Notes: a model not told the origin generated them from the letters alone. Numbered from the stretch's first letter, positions 1 through 8,306 are shown. The stretch: DNA of 64,000 nucleotides from Clostridiales bacterium (GCA_017428545.1 JAFRQR010000002.1:1-64000); one strand, 5' to 3'. Made by a program: numbers and translations.

Positions 1-232
1 ACGACTGTCCGTTGAACACCTCCTGAATCAAGGTAATCTTTTCCTCTACGCTCCATTCTTTGTTCTGTGCTCTATGACTCAAAGAATCCATACCGCAACT
101 GTCATACGTTCGTACCCACTCCCTTATTTTGCTATGGAAGCGGCTAGAAGAGATATTATCTGGTGTTTTGGGATATTCTCCTTGCCGGTATAATTTCACA
201 CACTTTAATTTGAATTCTTTACTGTAACGCAT
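1..232 (-). CDS. IS3-family transposase OrfA-like protein, N-terminal part (partial)
   Basis: The minus strand from 232 is open to the window edge and gives about 77 residues starting MRYSKEFKLKCVKLY, with a helix-turn-helix style segment and WVRTYDSCGMDSL. This resembles the N-terminal DNA-binding part of IS150 InsJ/IS3 OrfA proteins, which bind the IS ends together with an OrfB integrase. The ATG at 232 follows an AAGGAGGG ribosome site with good spacing, but that site lies wholly inside a hairpin (238-270). The catalytic DDE part would lie outside the window, so it is unknown whether the element is intact. Confidence 0.7.
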   Translation of the reverse strand, partial: MRYSKEFKLKCVKLYRQGEYPKTPDNISSSRFHSKIREWVRTYDSCGMDSLSHRAQNKEWSVEEKITLIQEVFNGQS

Positions 233-237
233 AAAAA

Positions 238-270
238 TACCCTCCTTACTGTTGTCCAGTAAGGAGGGTA
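238..270 (-). promoter_or_regulatory. Hairpin that buries the transposase ribosome site
   Basis: A perfect 14-bp inverted repeat (arms 238-251 and 257-270) with a 5-nt loop lies just upstream of the transposase start on the minus strand. The downstream arm contains the whole AAGGAGGG Shine-Dalgarno sequence, so an RNA containing both arms would hide it. In IS10 and IS50 such structures stop translation from read-through transcripts; the same role is inferred here. Confidence 0.65.
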
Positions 271-506
271 CATATCAGATGGAAGACGCCCTTTTCAATA
301 TAGAAACTACAGTAAGAAAAGAGGCATTATCATTGATGTAAAACCGAAGATGTCATTTCTTTTCTCTTTCTTGCGTTCCCTTAAGTGGTAATTGATGTCT
401 ATGTTTATATTATAAAAAACATTTATCTTCTGAATTTTGTGAAAATATGAATTTTCTGTTTTTGAATAGAAAACAAACAAAATGACCCGATAAACTCAAA
501 CACATC

Positions 507-550
507 AATACAAGGTATTTTCTTGTATTCTCTTTTGTGAGACAATACAA
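507..550 (+). promoter_or_regulatory. Two mutually exclusive hairpins before the acyltransferase gene
   Basis: Three segments alternate: AATACAAG (507-514), CTTGTATT (522-529) and AATACAA (544-550). The middle one can pair perfectly with either neighbour, so only one hairpin can form at a time. They lie about 30 nt before the acyltransferase start. The rest of 312-579 is AT-rich and shows no gene and no convincing promoter. A switch role is only a guess. Confidence 0.35.
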
Positions 551-579
551 AGGATCTTTTAGATAAACAGGGGATATAT

Positions 580-1878
580 ATGTTAAAAGATGTGTTCAAT
601 TTCTGGTCGATCTTTCGTATCGCCACTTACTATTTTTTCTTTATGCTCCTTTTCTGGGGCAGTTCCAGTAAACTCGGCAAAAAGGATTTCCACAAAGATT
701 TTGCTTCTTTGGATGTCATGAAGTCGCTTCGCGGATTTGCCGCGATCGGTGTTATCCTTCACCATATTTCTCAGGAAATGATCTTTCAGAATGGTAAAGT
801 ACTGACTCCGTTTGTAAATGCCGGTGCTTTCTTCGTGGCGATCTTTTTCTTCTGTTCCGGTTACGGCCTGATCAAGAGTCTGGATTCCAAAGAGAATTAC
901 CTGCATGGTTTTGTAAAGAACAGGATCTTAAAGGGGATCATGCTCCCGTTTTACATAAATATCCTTCTTTATGCACTTTATTTCGCGATCACGAAAGTGA
1001 AGATGCCGGCACAGCAGTGGATCTTCAACTTTACCGGACTGACCATGATGAATGCTTATGCATGGTTCCCGGTCGTCCTTGCGCTCCTTTATCTTTTCTT
1101 TTTCCTTTGCTTCCGCTTCATCAAGAACCGTCCGGTATGCTTTGTCATCATCGGACTTCTGATCATCGGACTGGGTCTCGGATTCTGCTATAACGGACAT
1201 TTCGCATGGTGGTCGAGAAAGAAGGACAACTGGTGGATGTTCAACGCAAGTAATGTTCACTGGTGGCAGAACCAGAAGATCCTGTGGTTTAACGGTGAAT
1301 GGTGGGTCAATTCCGCTCCGGCCTTCCTGACAGGTCTGATCTTTGCCAATTACGAGTCAAAGATCGTACCGTTCTTCAAGCGCCTTTATGCTTTGAAGTT
1401 CCATGTTGTACTGCTTCTGACATATATTGCTTTCCGCCTTTCCGAGTATGGCCAGAGCCACTTCGGTTACTGGAGAGAGTACGAGATGAAGGGACCGCGC
1501 GTTGATCTTAAGATCGCGACCTATTTCTGCCAGGTTCCGCTTTTCGCGCTTGTCGGCTTCCTTGTGATCCTCTTTATGATGAAGTATCACGTCGAAAACC
1601 CCGTGACCAGATTCTTCGGAAAATACTCGCTGGATACATATCTTATGAACCTGATGGCTCTTGAGATCACGAGATATCTGATGGATAAGAAGAAGTTCCC
1701 GTTCATTATAAAGAAGAGCAACAAGCTTCTTATCTTTGCGATCACGGTATTTGTCCTGACGATCGTCCTGGGTGTTATCGAAAAGAAACTGACTGACCTG
1801 ATTAAAAAGCTTCTTTTCCCGAAGGAAAAGAAGCCTGAATCAAAGTCTGAAAACAAGCCCGAGGCGGTAACTGCCTGA
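580..1878 (+). CDS. Acyltransferase family 3 membrane protein
   Basis: This 432-residue protein is an integral membrane acyltransferase of the AT3 family (OatA/WecH/NodX type), which O-acetylates surface sugars such as peptidoglycan, teichoic acid or capsule. The family signature is seen near residue 48: SLRGFAAIGVILHHIS, with the conserved Arg in an SLRG context and the catalytic-type His. About nine or ten hydrophobic helices follow, then a lysine- and glutamate-rich cytoplasmic tail. There is no SGNH domain, so it is the short form. The ATG at 580 follows a GGGG-rich ribosome site. It stands alone and ends directly against a convergent lipoprotein gene, so its acceptor is not indicated by context. 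Confidence 0.85.
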   Translation: MLKDVFNFWSIFRIATYYFFFMLLFWGSSSKLGKKDFHKDFASLDVMKSLRGFAAIGVILHHISQEMIFQNGKVLTPFVNAGAFFVAIFFFCSGYGLIKSLDSKENYLHGFVKNRILKGIMLPFYINILLYALYFAITKVKMPAQQWIFNFTGLTMMNAYAWFPVVLALLYLFFFLCFRFIKNRPVCFVIIGLLIIGLGLGFCYNGHFAWWSRKKDNWWMFNASNVHWWQNQKILWFNGEWWVNSAPAFLTGLIFANYESKIVPFFKRLYALKFHVVLLLTYIAFRLSEYGQSHFGYWREYEMKGPRVDLKIATYFCQVPLFALVGFLVILFMMKYHVENPVTRFFGKYSLDTYLMNLMALEITRYLMDKKKFPFIIKKSNKLLIFAITVFVLTIVLGVIEKKLTDLIKKLLFPKEKKPESKSENKPEAVTA

Positions 1879-2490
1879 TTATTTGAGCAGTGCCTCGATG
1901 TTTGCGTTCAAATAGAACGGTGAGCGGATATGAAGATCATCCATAAACTTTTCAACACGCTTGAGCCAGTCGGCATCAAGATTGGCCAGCTCGCCGGATG
2001 AAAGAACGATAGAAAAAAATACCAGAACATCGTCCTGAATATAAATGCATTCGAACAGATACGTCATGCTGTCCTTACTTGTCAGCATGAGGTAAGAGTT
2101 GTCATCCTGGTCGTATTTGTAGATATTCGGATCACTTTCGGCAATGTGTTTTTCTGTTTCGACGACCTGATCGTAAAGCGATTGCGCGTCTTCTTTCTGC
2201 TGATAATCGTTATATACAACGATCAGCTGGCCGATCGTGTTTCCCAGTGTCTGGGAATATACTTCTACGAAGTGATCCCGCTTTGCCTGTGTCTCGTCGG
2301 TATTGTCAATAGTATTGTCGAGATCGTAATAGGCATTCCTGTCGCCGGCCGAAATGTCCTTCTTTTCGATCTGTAGATCTTCAAGCGCGTACTTTTCAAA
2401 GTTTGCGATATCCAGACGCGGTTTTTTCGAGCATGAACTAAGCTGAAGCATCAGGCCGAGAACAAGAACAAGAGAAAGTGCTTTTTTCAT
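1879..2490 (-). CDS. Putative lipoprotein of unknown function
   Basis: The product (203 residues) begins MKKALSLVLVLGLMLQLSSC, a lipoprotein signal with lipobox LSSC, so it should be tethered to the outer face of the membrane. The mature part is acidic, with a predicted helical middle and a beta-like C-terminal half; no family is recognised. The start at 2490 is chosen over an upstream in-frame ATG because it follows GGAGG and gives a clean signal peptide. Its stop abuts the stop of the convergent acyltransferase gene. It is divergent from a second lipoprotein gene at 2602. Confidence 0.75.
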   Translation of the reverse strand: MKKALSLVLVLGLMLQLSSCSKKPRLDIANFEKYALEDLQIEKKDISAGDRNAYYDLDNTIDNTDETQAKRDHFVEVYSQTLGNTIGQLIVVYNDYQQKEDAQSLYDQVVETEKHIAESDPNIYKYDQDDNSYLMLTSKDSMTYLFECIYIQDDVLVFFSIVLSSGELANLDADWLKRVEKFMDDLHIRSPFYLNANIEALLK

Positions 2491-2535
2491 AGTATCCTCC
2501 GATGAAATAGGTGGTTCTAATACGCGTTCCATCAT

Positions 2536-2565
2536 ATCACAAGTGCTATGTGTATGTGTTATAAT
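2536..2565 (+). promoter_or_regulatory. Possible promoter for the lipoprotein at 2602
   Basis: A perfect TATAAT (2560-2565) stands 18 bp after a weak -35 (ATCACA, 2536-2541). It lies between two divergent lipoprotein genes and 36 bp before the start of the downstream one. Confidence 0.4.
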
Positions 2566-2601
2566 TTTCATGAAAGAGTCTAGGAAAGAAGGAACTGCTT
2601 T

Positions 2602-3660
2602 ATGAAAAGAGCGATCTCGTTATTGACGGTTTTGGCGATGATGACGTCGTTTGCATGCTTTTTCAGTTCATGTAAAAAAGATGAGAATTCCGCAGATGGT
2701 AAAAGCCTTCTGAAATACGCATCACCGACCGAAACGGAAACTGAGACTGAGACTGAGACCGAGCCGGTGATCCAGACACAGACGGATCCCATCGATCCTA
2801 CGGATACGGATCCGACGACCAGCAGCAGCGATTCTCTTCAGAAGACTTCCATTGAAACGACTTCTTATGATTGTCCGACCTCAGTGATCGGGCCTCATGA
2901 GATTCCGGAATATGCGTATCAGGAGATCCTGATCGAAGATACCGTGATCCTCGACAAAGATGGTCTTACGATCCATGTTAACGGTTATCAGCTCGGGATG
3001 GGAACGGAACGCCTTCTGATGATGCATCTGGAGAACCAGACCGGGCATCCGATCTCTCTGAATTTAAAATCCTTGTCAGTTGACGGTTTTAAAGTTTCGC
3101 CGATGTGGCTTAAGAAATTTGAAGATGGTGCCAGCGAGGATTTTGATGTCGAGTTCTTTTTGACTCTCGGAAATGAGATCGGTCTTTGGGACCCCGGCAT
3201 GTTCCAGATCAGATTTGAAGTCGAATATACGGACACGGAGTCTGTTTATGTTTCCGATCCGGCAACGTTCTATACTTCGGTGTATGACCCGGCAAAAGTG
3301 TACGATCTGCCTTATGCGACTGTGCTTTTCGAGGATGCAAACGTTCGCATCTCGGCTGTTGATTTTGTTTATTTCAGAGATGAGCCGCGGCTTTACATCC
3401 TTTATGAGAATCTTTCTGCAGAAGCATATACTTTCCGTTTTGAAGAATCTTTGATTAACGGGTATCCGGCATCTTTGTTTACTTATGTCGGACTGGCTCC
3501 GGGGGAAAAGTATATAGATACTCTTTATATCAGAGAGAGTGATCTTGAAGAGATCGGTGTCGATACCATCGAAACGATTTCCGGGATCATAATGTATTCG
3601 ACAGCAGATAACTATTTTGACGGAACGCTCTGCGATCCGTTTACGCTGAGCGTTTCTTAA
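2602..3660 (+). CDS. Putative lipoprotein with Thr-Glu repeat linker
   Basis: The 352-residue product has a lipoprotein signal (MKRAISLLTVLAMM, lipobox FSSC with Cys at 24). A low-complexity stalk follows: six TE dipeptides at residues 43-54, then a D/P/T/S-rich stretch to about residue 90. The rest (about 100-350) looks like two beta-rich domains of similar style, compatible with immunoglobulin-like folds exposed on the cell surface. No enzyme motif is seen. The ATG follows GAAAGAAGGAA at suitable spacing. Several lipoproteins in this window share the same plan (lipobox, acidic Thr-rich stalk, beta domain). Confidence 0.75.
   Translation: MKRAISLLTVLAMMTSFACFFSSCKKDENSADGKSLLKYASPTETETETETETEPVIQTQTDPIDPTDTDPTTSSSDSLQKTSIETTSYDCPTSVIGPHEIPEYAYQEILIEDTVILDKDGLTIHVNGYQLGMGTERLLMMHLENQTGHPISLNLKSLSVDGFKVSPMWLKKFEDGASEDFDVEFFLTLGNEIGLWDPGMFQIRFEVEYTDTESVYVSDPATFYTSVYDPAKVYDLPYATVLFEDANVRISAVDFVYFRDEPRLYILYENLSAEAYTFRFEESLINGYPASLFTYVGLAPGEKYIDTLYIRESDLEEIGVDTIETISGIIMYSTADNYFDGTLCDPFTLSVS
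2728..2763 (+). repeat. In-frame 6-bp repeat encoding (Thr-Glu)6
   Basis: Six tandem ACN-GAR codon pairs, four of them near-identical ACTGAG/ACCGAG units, sit inside the lipoprotein gene at 2602. The unit is a multiple of three, so slippage would change stalk length without breaking the frame. Confidence 0.8.
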
Positions 3661-3677
3661 CAGAGGTTGTGTAAGCG

Positions 3678-4316
3678 ATGAAACTTGTGGATATGACATG
3701 CACCGGCTGTGGTGCCAATGTAACCGTGGATTCCGCTTTGAAAGTGGCAACTTGTACCGTTTGCGGGAAAAAGATGCTTATCTCAAGAGATGGCGAATAC
3801 GGAGCAGGTTACGATCGTGAGATGGGCCGTATCCAGGCGCAGCTCGATATGGAACAGGCCTGGAAAGAAGAACGCGAAGAGAAGCTCCGGAAGGAAGAAG
3901 AAGAGCGAAGAAGAAGGCAGGAGCAGGCCGAGATGGACCGCATCCGTCATCAGCTCAATAAGATCTGTATTGCAGAAGCGGTCATCTGCTTTTTGTTCCT
4001 TGCCTCTCCGATCGTTTTGTCTGACAGTGTCACTCAGGGCTGGATCCGTTTCTTTGCCGGCTTTGTCCAGCTTGGACTGATCGCTTTTGTCACGCTTTTC
4101 TTTACCAAGGATAAGTATTTCGGAAAAATCGTTCTGAGCTGTCTGATCTGTGCCGTTCTGACCGTCGTGACAACATTTTTTGCCAGTGCGGTCATATGGT
4201 TTGTTATCTTCAATGTGATCAAGCTGATCTGGATGATGCGGGTCGAAAGAGTCCGTTATTCATGGAAAGAGATCGCAGGCCAGGTCGTCGGAAAGAAGCA
4301 AGACACTCCCTCCTGA
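3678..4316 (+). CDS. Zinc-ribbon, coiled-coil membrane protein
   Basis: The 212-residue protein starts with a zinc ribbon (CTGC at residues 8-11 and CTVC at 27-30), continues as a highly charged helix rich in Glu, Lys and Arg (about 45-95, likely coiled coil), and ends with about three hydrophobic helices (about 98-185) and a basic tail. It is probably a membrane protein with a cytoplasmic metal-binding head. No known family is assigned. It lies 17 bp after the lipoprotein gene and 36 bp before an ADP-ribosylglycohydrolase gene, all on the same strand, so the group may be co-transcribed. Confidence 0.7.
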   Translation: MKLVDMTCTGCGANVTVDSALKVATCTVCGKKMLISRDGEYGAGYDREMGRIQAQLDMEQAWKEEREEKLRKEEEERRRRQEQAEMDRIRHQLNKICIAEAVICFLFLASPIVLSDSVTQGWIRFFAGFVQLGLIAFVTLFFTKDKYFGKIVLSCLICAVLTVVTTFFASAVIWFVIFNVIKLIWMMRVERVRYSWKEIAGQVVGKKQDTPS

Positions 4317-4352
4317 TTTCTGTTATAATGAACGAAAAGAGGAGAGGTTCTT

Positions 4353-5501
4353 ATGGATAAATCGAAGCTTCCGGAACGTTTGTCGGCGATCGTATCTGAT
4401 CGCGAAAAGTCTTTAGACCGTATCCGCGGTTGTATGATCGGCGGAGCGGCCGGGGATGCCTTGGGCTATCAGGTAGAATTTGTTTCTTACGATGAGATCC
4501 TTAAGAAATACGGCCCTTCGGGCATCACTTCATACGATGTCGATCCTGCTTTGGGAAAAGCACTTTTCTCCGATGATACGCAGATGAGCCTTTTTACCGC
4601 GAACGGTCTTCTTTGTGCACAGACAAGATCGGCGTTTCACAAACTTTCCTCGCCTTATCGCTCTTATGTATATCTTGCTTATCTTGACTGGCTTGAGACC
4701 CAGCGTGGCGACGCTCATGGTGAGCGGATCAGCTGGCTTCTCGATATTAAAGAATTATGGAGCTGCAGAGCTCCCGGTGCGACCTGCCTGGACGCGCTTT
4801 CTTCCGGAGAGCAGGGTTCTACGGAGCATCGGATCAATCACAGCAAGGGCTGTGGCGGTGTCATGCGAGTAGCACCGGTCGGCATCGCTCTTCGCGATAT
4901 GGATGACCGTACTGCCGATATAGAAGGCGGAGAGATCGCGGCTCTGACACATTCCCATTCTCTCGGATTTATGCCGGCTGCATTTTTGACGCATGTGATC
5001 AAGAAACTTGTTTCATCTGAGCAAAAGCCTGTCCTTCGCGAAGTGATCCGAGATGCCCGGGAAATGATCAGTGATATCTTTTCCGAAAGGAAGCATCTGG
5101 GAGCATTTTTGGAACTTATTGACCGGGCCGTTGCGCTTTCATGTAATCACGATAAGGATGAGGACAATATCTCCCGTATCGGAGCCGGCTGGTGTGGCGA
5201 TGAAGCTCTTGCCATTGCACTTTACTGTTCTCTTCGCTATTCGAATGACTTTTCAGCTGCCATTATCGCCGCGGTAAATCATAGCGGCGACAGCGATTCT
5301 ACCGGATCCATCACCGGAAATATCGTCGGTGCGCTTGTCGGATATGAAGCGATCGATGATATGTGGAAAAAAGATCTCGAATTAAAAGAGACGATATTGG
5401 AAATGGCCGATGATCTCTGCTATGGATGTCTCATGAATGAAGAGACTGATTATAAAGACGAAAATTGGCTTTCTAAGTACGCACGCTTTGACGGGAAGTA
5501 A
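4353..5501 (+). CDS. ADP-ribosylglycohydrolase family protein
   Basis: The 382-residue protein belongs to the DraG/ARH family, which uses two magnesium ions to remove ADP-ribose from proteins or small molecules. The N-terminal metal site is seen as FSDDTQMSLF (Asp74, Asp75, Thr76) after a GAAGDALG motif, and the C-terminal site as GDSDSTGS (Asp313, Asp315). Length and motif order are normal, so it should be active. The substrate is unknown; no ADP-ribosyltransferase is seen in the window. The gene has a GAGG ribosome site and is followed after 3 bp by a membrane protein gene, suggesting co-translation. Confidence 0.9.
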   Translation: MDKSKLPERLSAIVSDREKSLDRIRGCMIGGAAGDALGYQVEFVSYDEILKKYGPSGITSYDVDPALGKALFSDDTQMSLFTANGLLCAQTRSAFHKLSSPYRSYVYLAYLDWLETQRGDAHGERISWLLDIKELWSCRAPGATCLDALSSGEQGSTEHRINHSKGCGGVMRVAPVGIALRDMDDRTADIEGGEIAALTHSHSLGFMPAAFLTHVIKKLVSSEQKPVLREVIRDAREMISDIFSERKHLGAFLELIDRAVALSCNHDKDEDNISRIGAGWCGDEALAIALYCSLRYSNDFSAAIIAAVNHSGDSDSTGSITGNIVGALVGYEAIDDMWKKDLELKETILEMADDLCYGCLMNEETDYKDENWLSKYARFDGK

Positions 5502-5504
5502 GAT

Positions 5505-6158
5505 ATGGATCAGACACCGACGCCTACAAATAATGAGAATAAGCCTTTTTACCAGACAAAGGAATTTTGGATGGAAGTTCTGCGCGCAGCAGGAGTTGTC
5601 GTGATACTCGCGGTGATCGTTCTTGCCGGTATTACCGTCTACAAAAAGCTTAACGATTCAGATAAATCCTCTGATTCCGATTCCGAGAACAGATCCGGAC
5701 TTGTTTCGAGAAGCGGAGACCGCTTTCCGAAACTGAAAAAAGGAGAAGAACTACACATCGTTGTCACGGACATTAAAAACCTTTGTCGCGATGAGAATCT
5801 TTTGATCTTTGACGAGGGTGGCAAAGTTGAATTCACTGCTCTGAATGATGAAGCGAAAATGATCGTTTCCTCGGGTTCTGCGGAAGGAAAGTCTTTTGAT
5901 GAACTTATCAAACAGATGGTTACGTCAACGGCGCCGCTTGATGCAAGTGAACTGCTTGTTTCCGATTATTGTATGATTTATGACGGTTATCTCGATAATT
6001 CGGATCATTCTGCCGGATATGCATATCTTGAACTTATTTTGGGAGATAACGGTTATTACGTATTCGTTCAGGGGCTGGCAGCAGACCCTGAAGACCCATC
6101 GGTCGTAAAGGCAAGAGATTTTTCCAAACGATTGGAAGCATTTCTTAAACTTGCGTGA
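5505..6158 (+). CDS. Single-pass membrane protein of unknown function
   Basis: The 217-residue product has a polar N-terminus, one transmembrane helix (about residues 28-48, VVVILAVIVLAGITVY), a Ser/Asp-rich linker and a soluble domain of about 140 residues predicted to lie outside the cell. No family is recognised. It begins 3 bp after the ADP-ribosylglycohydrolase stop and is probably translationally coupled to it, so the two may work together. The gene ends before the T-box leader of thrS. Confidence 0.65.
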   Translation: MDQTPTPTNNENKPFYQTKEFWMEVLRAAGVVVILAVIVLAGITVYKKLNDSDKSSDSDSENRSGLVSRSGDRFPKLKKGEELHIVVTDIKNLCRDENLLIFDEGGKVEFTALNDEAKMIVSSGSAEGKSFDELIKQMVTSTAPLDASELLVSDYCMIYDGYLDNSDHSAGYAYLELILGDNGYYVFVQGLAADPEDPSVVKARDFSKRLEAFLKLA

Positions 6159-6185
6159 TTTTCTTACAGTAACGGTAAAAAGTGC

Positions 6186-6214
6186 TTGCATTTCGCAAAT
6201 CGTTGGAATAAACT
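6186..6214 (+). promoter_or_regulatory. Possible promoter of the thrS leader
   Basis: TTGCAT (6186-6191) and TAAACT (6209-6214) are separated by 17 bp and would start transcription just before the T-box stem I. The match is moderate. Confidence 0.4.
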
Positions 6215-6224
6215 GTAAAACAAT

Positions 6225-6480
6225 TAAAGGCATTGATGAGGATATGTTTTCCGACATCTTCATTCCTTACAGAGAGAAGAGACCTTAGGCTGGAAGTCTT
6301 TTTACGGGAATCATCGGAAAGTACCACCTCGGAGCCGCGCTTCGGAACGAGATTCAACTATGAAGCAGCCGCTGCCTACAAGCGTTAAAAGGGGTAATGA
6401 GTGGTCCGGAAAGGATTTCGGGCAATTAGGGTGGAACCGTGCAGCCATGCATCCCTATCATCGGGATACATGGCATTTTT
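6225..6480 (+). promoter_or_regulatory. T-box riboswitch (tRNA-Thr responsive)
   Basis: A T-box leader precedes thrS. Visible parts in order are AGAGAG followed by GGCTGGAAG of stem I, a specifier region GTACCACCTCGGAG whose ACC (6323-6325) is a threonine codon followed by the usual purine, the T-box core AGGGTGGAACCG (about 6428-6439), and the terminator hairpin at 6444-6474 with a T run. Uncharged tRNA-Thr pairs with the specifier and the T-box bulge and stabilises the antiterminator, so thrS is expressed when threonyl-tRNA is short. This leader fills most of the 369-base stretch between coding regions. Confidence 0.92.
6444..6480 (+). terminator. T-box terminator hairpin
   Basis: GCCATG-C-ATCCC pairs with GGGAT-A-CATGGC around a 7-nt loop and is followed by ATTTTT. 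This is the default structure that stops transcription before thrS when tRNA-Thr is charged. Confidence 0.88.
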
Positions 6481-6527
6481 GTATTCCGGAAAAGTAAGCT
6501 GCAAAACCAAAAAGGAGGAATGCGAAA

Positions 6528-8306
6528 ATGGTTGATTTTGCAAACAAAGAAGAAAGAAACAAGTATCGTCACAGTACCTCGCACATCATGGCGCAGGCGA
6601 TCAAGAGACTGTGGCCGGAGACGAAGCTTGCGATCGGCCCTGCCATTGATGACGGTTTCTACTATGATTTCGACAGAGATGAGGCTTTTTCCGCGGAAGA
6701 TCTTAAGAAGATCGAAGAGGAGATGAAGAAGATCGTAAAAGAGAATCTCCCGATCGAGCGTTTTGAACTGCCGCGTGCGGAAGCAAGAAAACTTATGGAA
6801 GAAAAAGGTGAACCGTATAAGGTCGAACTGATCGACGATCTTCCTGAAGATGCGGTCATCTCGTTTTATAAGCAGGGTGAGTTTACTGATCTTTGCGCCG
6901 GTCCTCACATGGAATCGACAGGTGAGATCAAAGCATTCAAGCTTCTTTCCTGTGCCGGTGCATACTGGAGAGGTTCGGAAAAGAATAAGATGCTCCAGCG
7001 TATCTACGGAACGGCTTTCCCTGACAAAGAGCAGCTGAAGGCATTTGTTGCCGCAAGAGAAGAGGCACTCAAGCGCGACCACAACAAGCTCGGACGTGAA
7101 CTTGAGTACTTCACAACTGTTGATTATATCGGTCAGGGTCTTCCGATCCTTCTTCCGAAAGGTGCCCGTGTCATCCAGCTTCTTCAGCGCTGGGTCGAGG
7201 ATTATGAACAGTCCAAGGGCTGTCTTCTGACCAAGACACCGTATTTTGCAAAACGTGACCTTTATAAGATCTCCGGTCACTGGGATCATTATCGTGATGG
7301 TATGTTCATCATGGGTGATCCGGATGATGAGTCGAAAGAGTGCTTCGCACTTCGTCCGATGACCTGCCCGTTCCAGTATCAGGTTTTCCTGAACCGCCAG
7401 AGAAGTTACCGTGACCTGCCGATGCGTCTGACCGAGACATCCACTTTGTTCCGTAATGAGGACAGTGGCGAGATGCATGGTCTGATCCGTGTCCGTCAGT
7501 TTACTATCTCAGAGGGACATTTCATCATCCGTCCTGACCAGCTGGAGCAGGAATTCAGCAACTGCCTTGAAATGGCCAAGTATTTCCTCGGAACCGTAGG
7601 TCTTCTGGAAGACTGTACTTTCCGTTTCTCCCAGTGGGATCCGGCAAACCCGAAGAATAAGTACGAAGGTACTGCCGAGCAGTGGGAAGAGGCTCAGGCT
7701 GCGATGAAGAAGATCCTCGACGATCTCGGACTGGAGTACACCATCGGAATCGATGAGGCTGCTTTCTACGGACCGAAGCTCGACATTCAGTATAAGAATG
7801 TATTCGGTAAGGAAGATACTCTCGTTACCATCCAGATCGATATGCTCCTTGCTGAAAAGTTCGGAATGGAATACATCGACAAAGACGGACAGAAGAAACT
7901 GCCGTACATCATCCACAGAACCAGCCTCGGCTGCTTCGAAAGAACTCTGGCATACCTCATCGAGAAGTATGCAGGCTGCCTGCCGCTTTGGATGGCACCG
8001 GAACAGGTCCGTATCCTGCCGATCGCAGATGCGCATCTTGACCGTGCTTTCGAGATCCGTGACGCTCTTATTGCCAAGGGTATCCGCGCGGAGGTCGATG
8101 ACCGTTCCGAAAAACTCGGTAAGAAGATCAGAGAAGCAAACATCAATAAGGTCATCTACATGTTCACAGTAGGTGATAAGGAAGTCGAGGAGGGCACCGT
8201 ATCCGTACGTTCCCGTTTCGAAGGTGATCTTGGTTCCATGACCATCGATGAAGTATCGGCTAAGCTTCTTGAAGAAATCGAAACAAAGAAAGCCGTAAAG
8301 CAGTAA
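6528..8306 (+). CDS. thrS: Threonyl-tRNA synthetase lacking the TGS domain
   Basis: The 592-residue enzyme attaches threonine to tRNA-Thr. It begins almost at once with the editing domain (HSTSHIMAQAI near residue 16), followed by the class II catalytic core with motif 2 around FRNEDSGEMHG, the zinc-site Cys in RPMTCPFQYQVF, and the C-terminal anticodon-binding domain (VRILPIADAH onward). The usual N-terminal TGS domain of about 60 residues is missing; the T-box terminator 47 bp upstream leaves no room for it. The start follows AAGGAGG at good spacing. Control is through the T-box. The editing domain is present, so mischarged Ser-tRNA should still be cleared. Confidence 0.95.
   Translation: MVDFANKEERNKYRHSTSHIMAQAIKRLWPETKLAIGPAIDDGFYYDFDRDEAFSAEDLKKIEEEMKKIVKENLPIERFELPRAEARKLMEEKGEPYKVELIDDLPEDAVISFYKQGEFTDLCAGPHMESTGEIKAFKLLSCAGAYWRGSEKNKMLQRIYGTAFPDKEQLKAFVAAREEALKRDHNKLGRELEYFTTVDYIGQGLPILLPKGARVIQLLQRWVEDYEQSKGCLLTKTPYFAKRDLYKISGHWDHYRDGMFIMGDPDDESKECFALRPMTCPFQYQVFLNRQRSYRDLPMRLTETSTLFRNEDSGEMHGLIRVRQFTISEGHFIIRPDQLEQEFSNCLEMAKYFLGTVGLLEDCTFRFSQWDPANPKNKYEGTAEQWEEAQAAMKKILDDLGLEYTIGIDEAAFYGPKLDIQYKNVFGKEDTLVTIQIDMLLAEKFGMEYIDKDGQKKLPYIIHRTSLGCFERTLAYLIEKYAGCLPLWMAPEQVRILPIADAHLDRAFEIRDALIAKGIRAEVDDRSEKLGKKIREANINKVIYMFTVGDKEVEEGTVSVRSRFEGDLGSMTIDEVSAKLLEEIETKKAVKQ

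Larger units (their letters stand above)
1..311 (-). mobile_element. IS3/IS150-like insertion sequence, one end only
   Basis: The first 311 bases look like the 5' end of an insertion sequence that continues beyond the window. The part seen holds the start of a transposase gene on the minus strand, a 14-bp perfect hairpin before it, and a possible terminus at 311, where the minus strand begins TGTAGTTTC; IS3-family ends usually start with TG. The exact end and the target duplication cannot be confirmed because the other end is outside the window. Confidence 0.5.

Noticed and set aside
6426-7478. A 350-codon minus-strand frame across the T-box and thrS
   Set aside because: It runs through the T-box terminator and the conserved thrS coding region, so it is a shadow.
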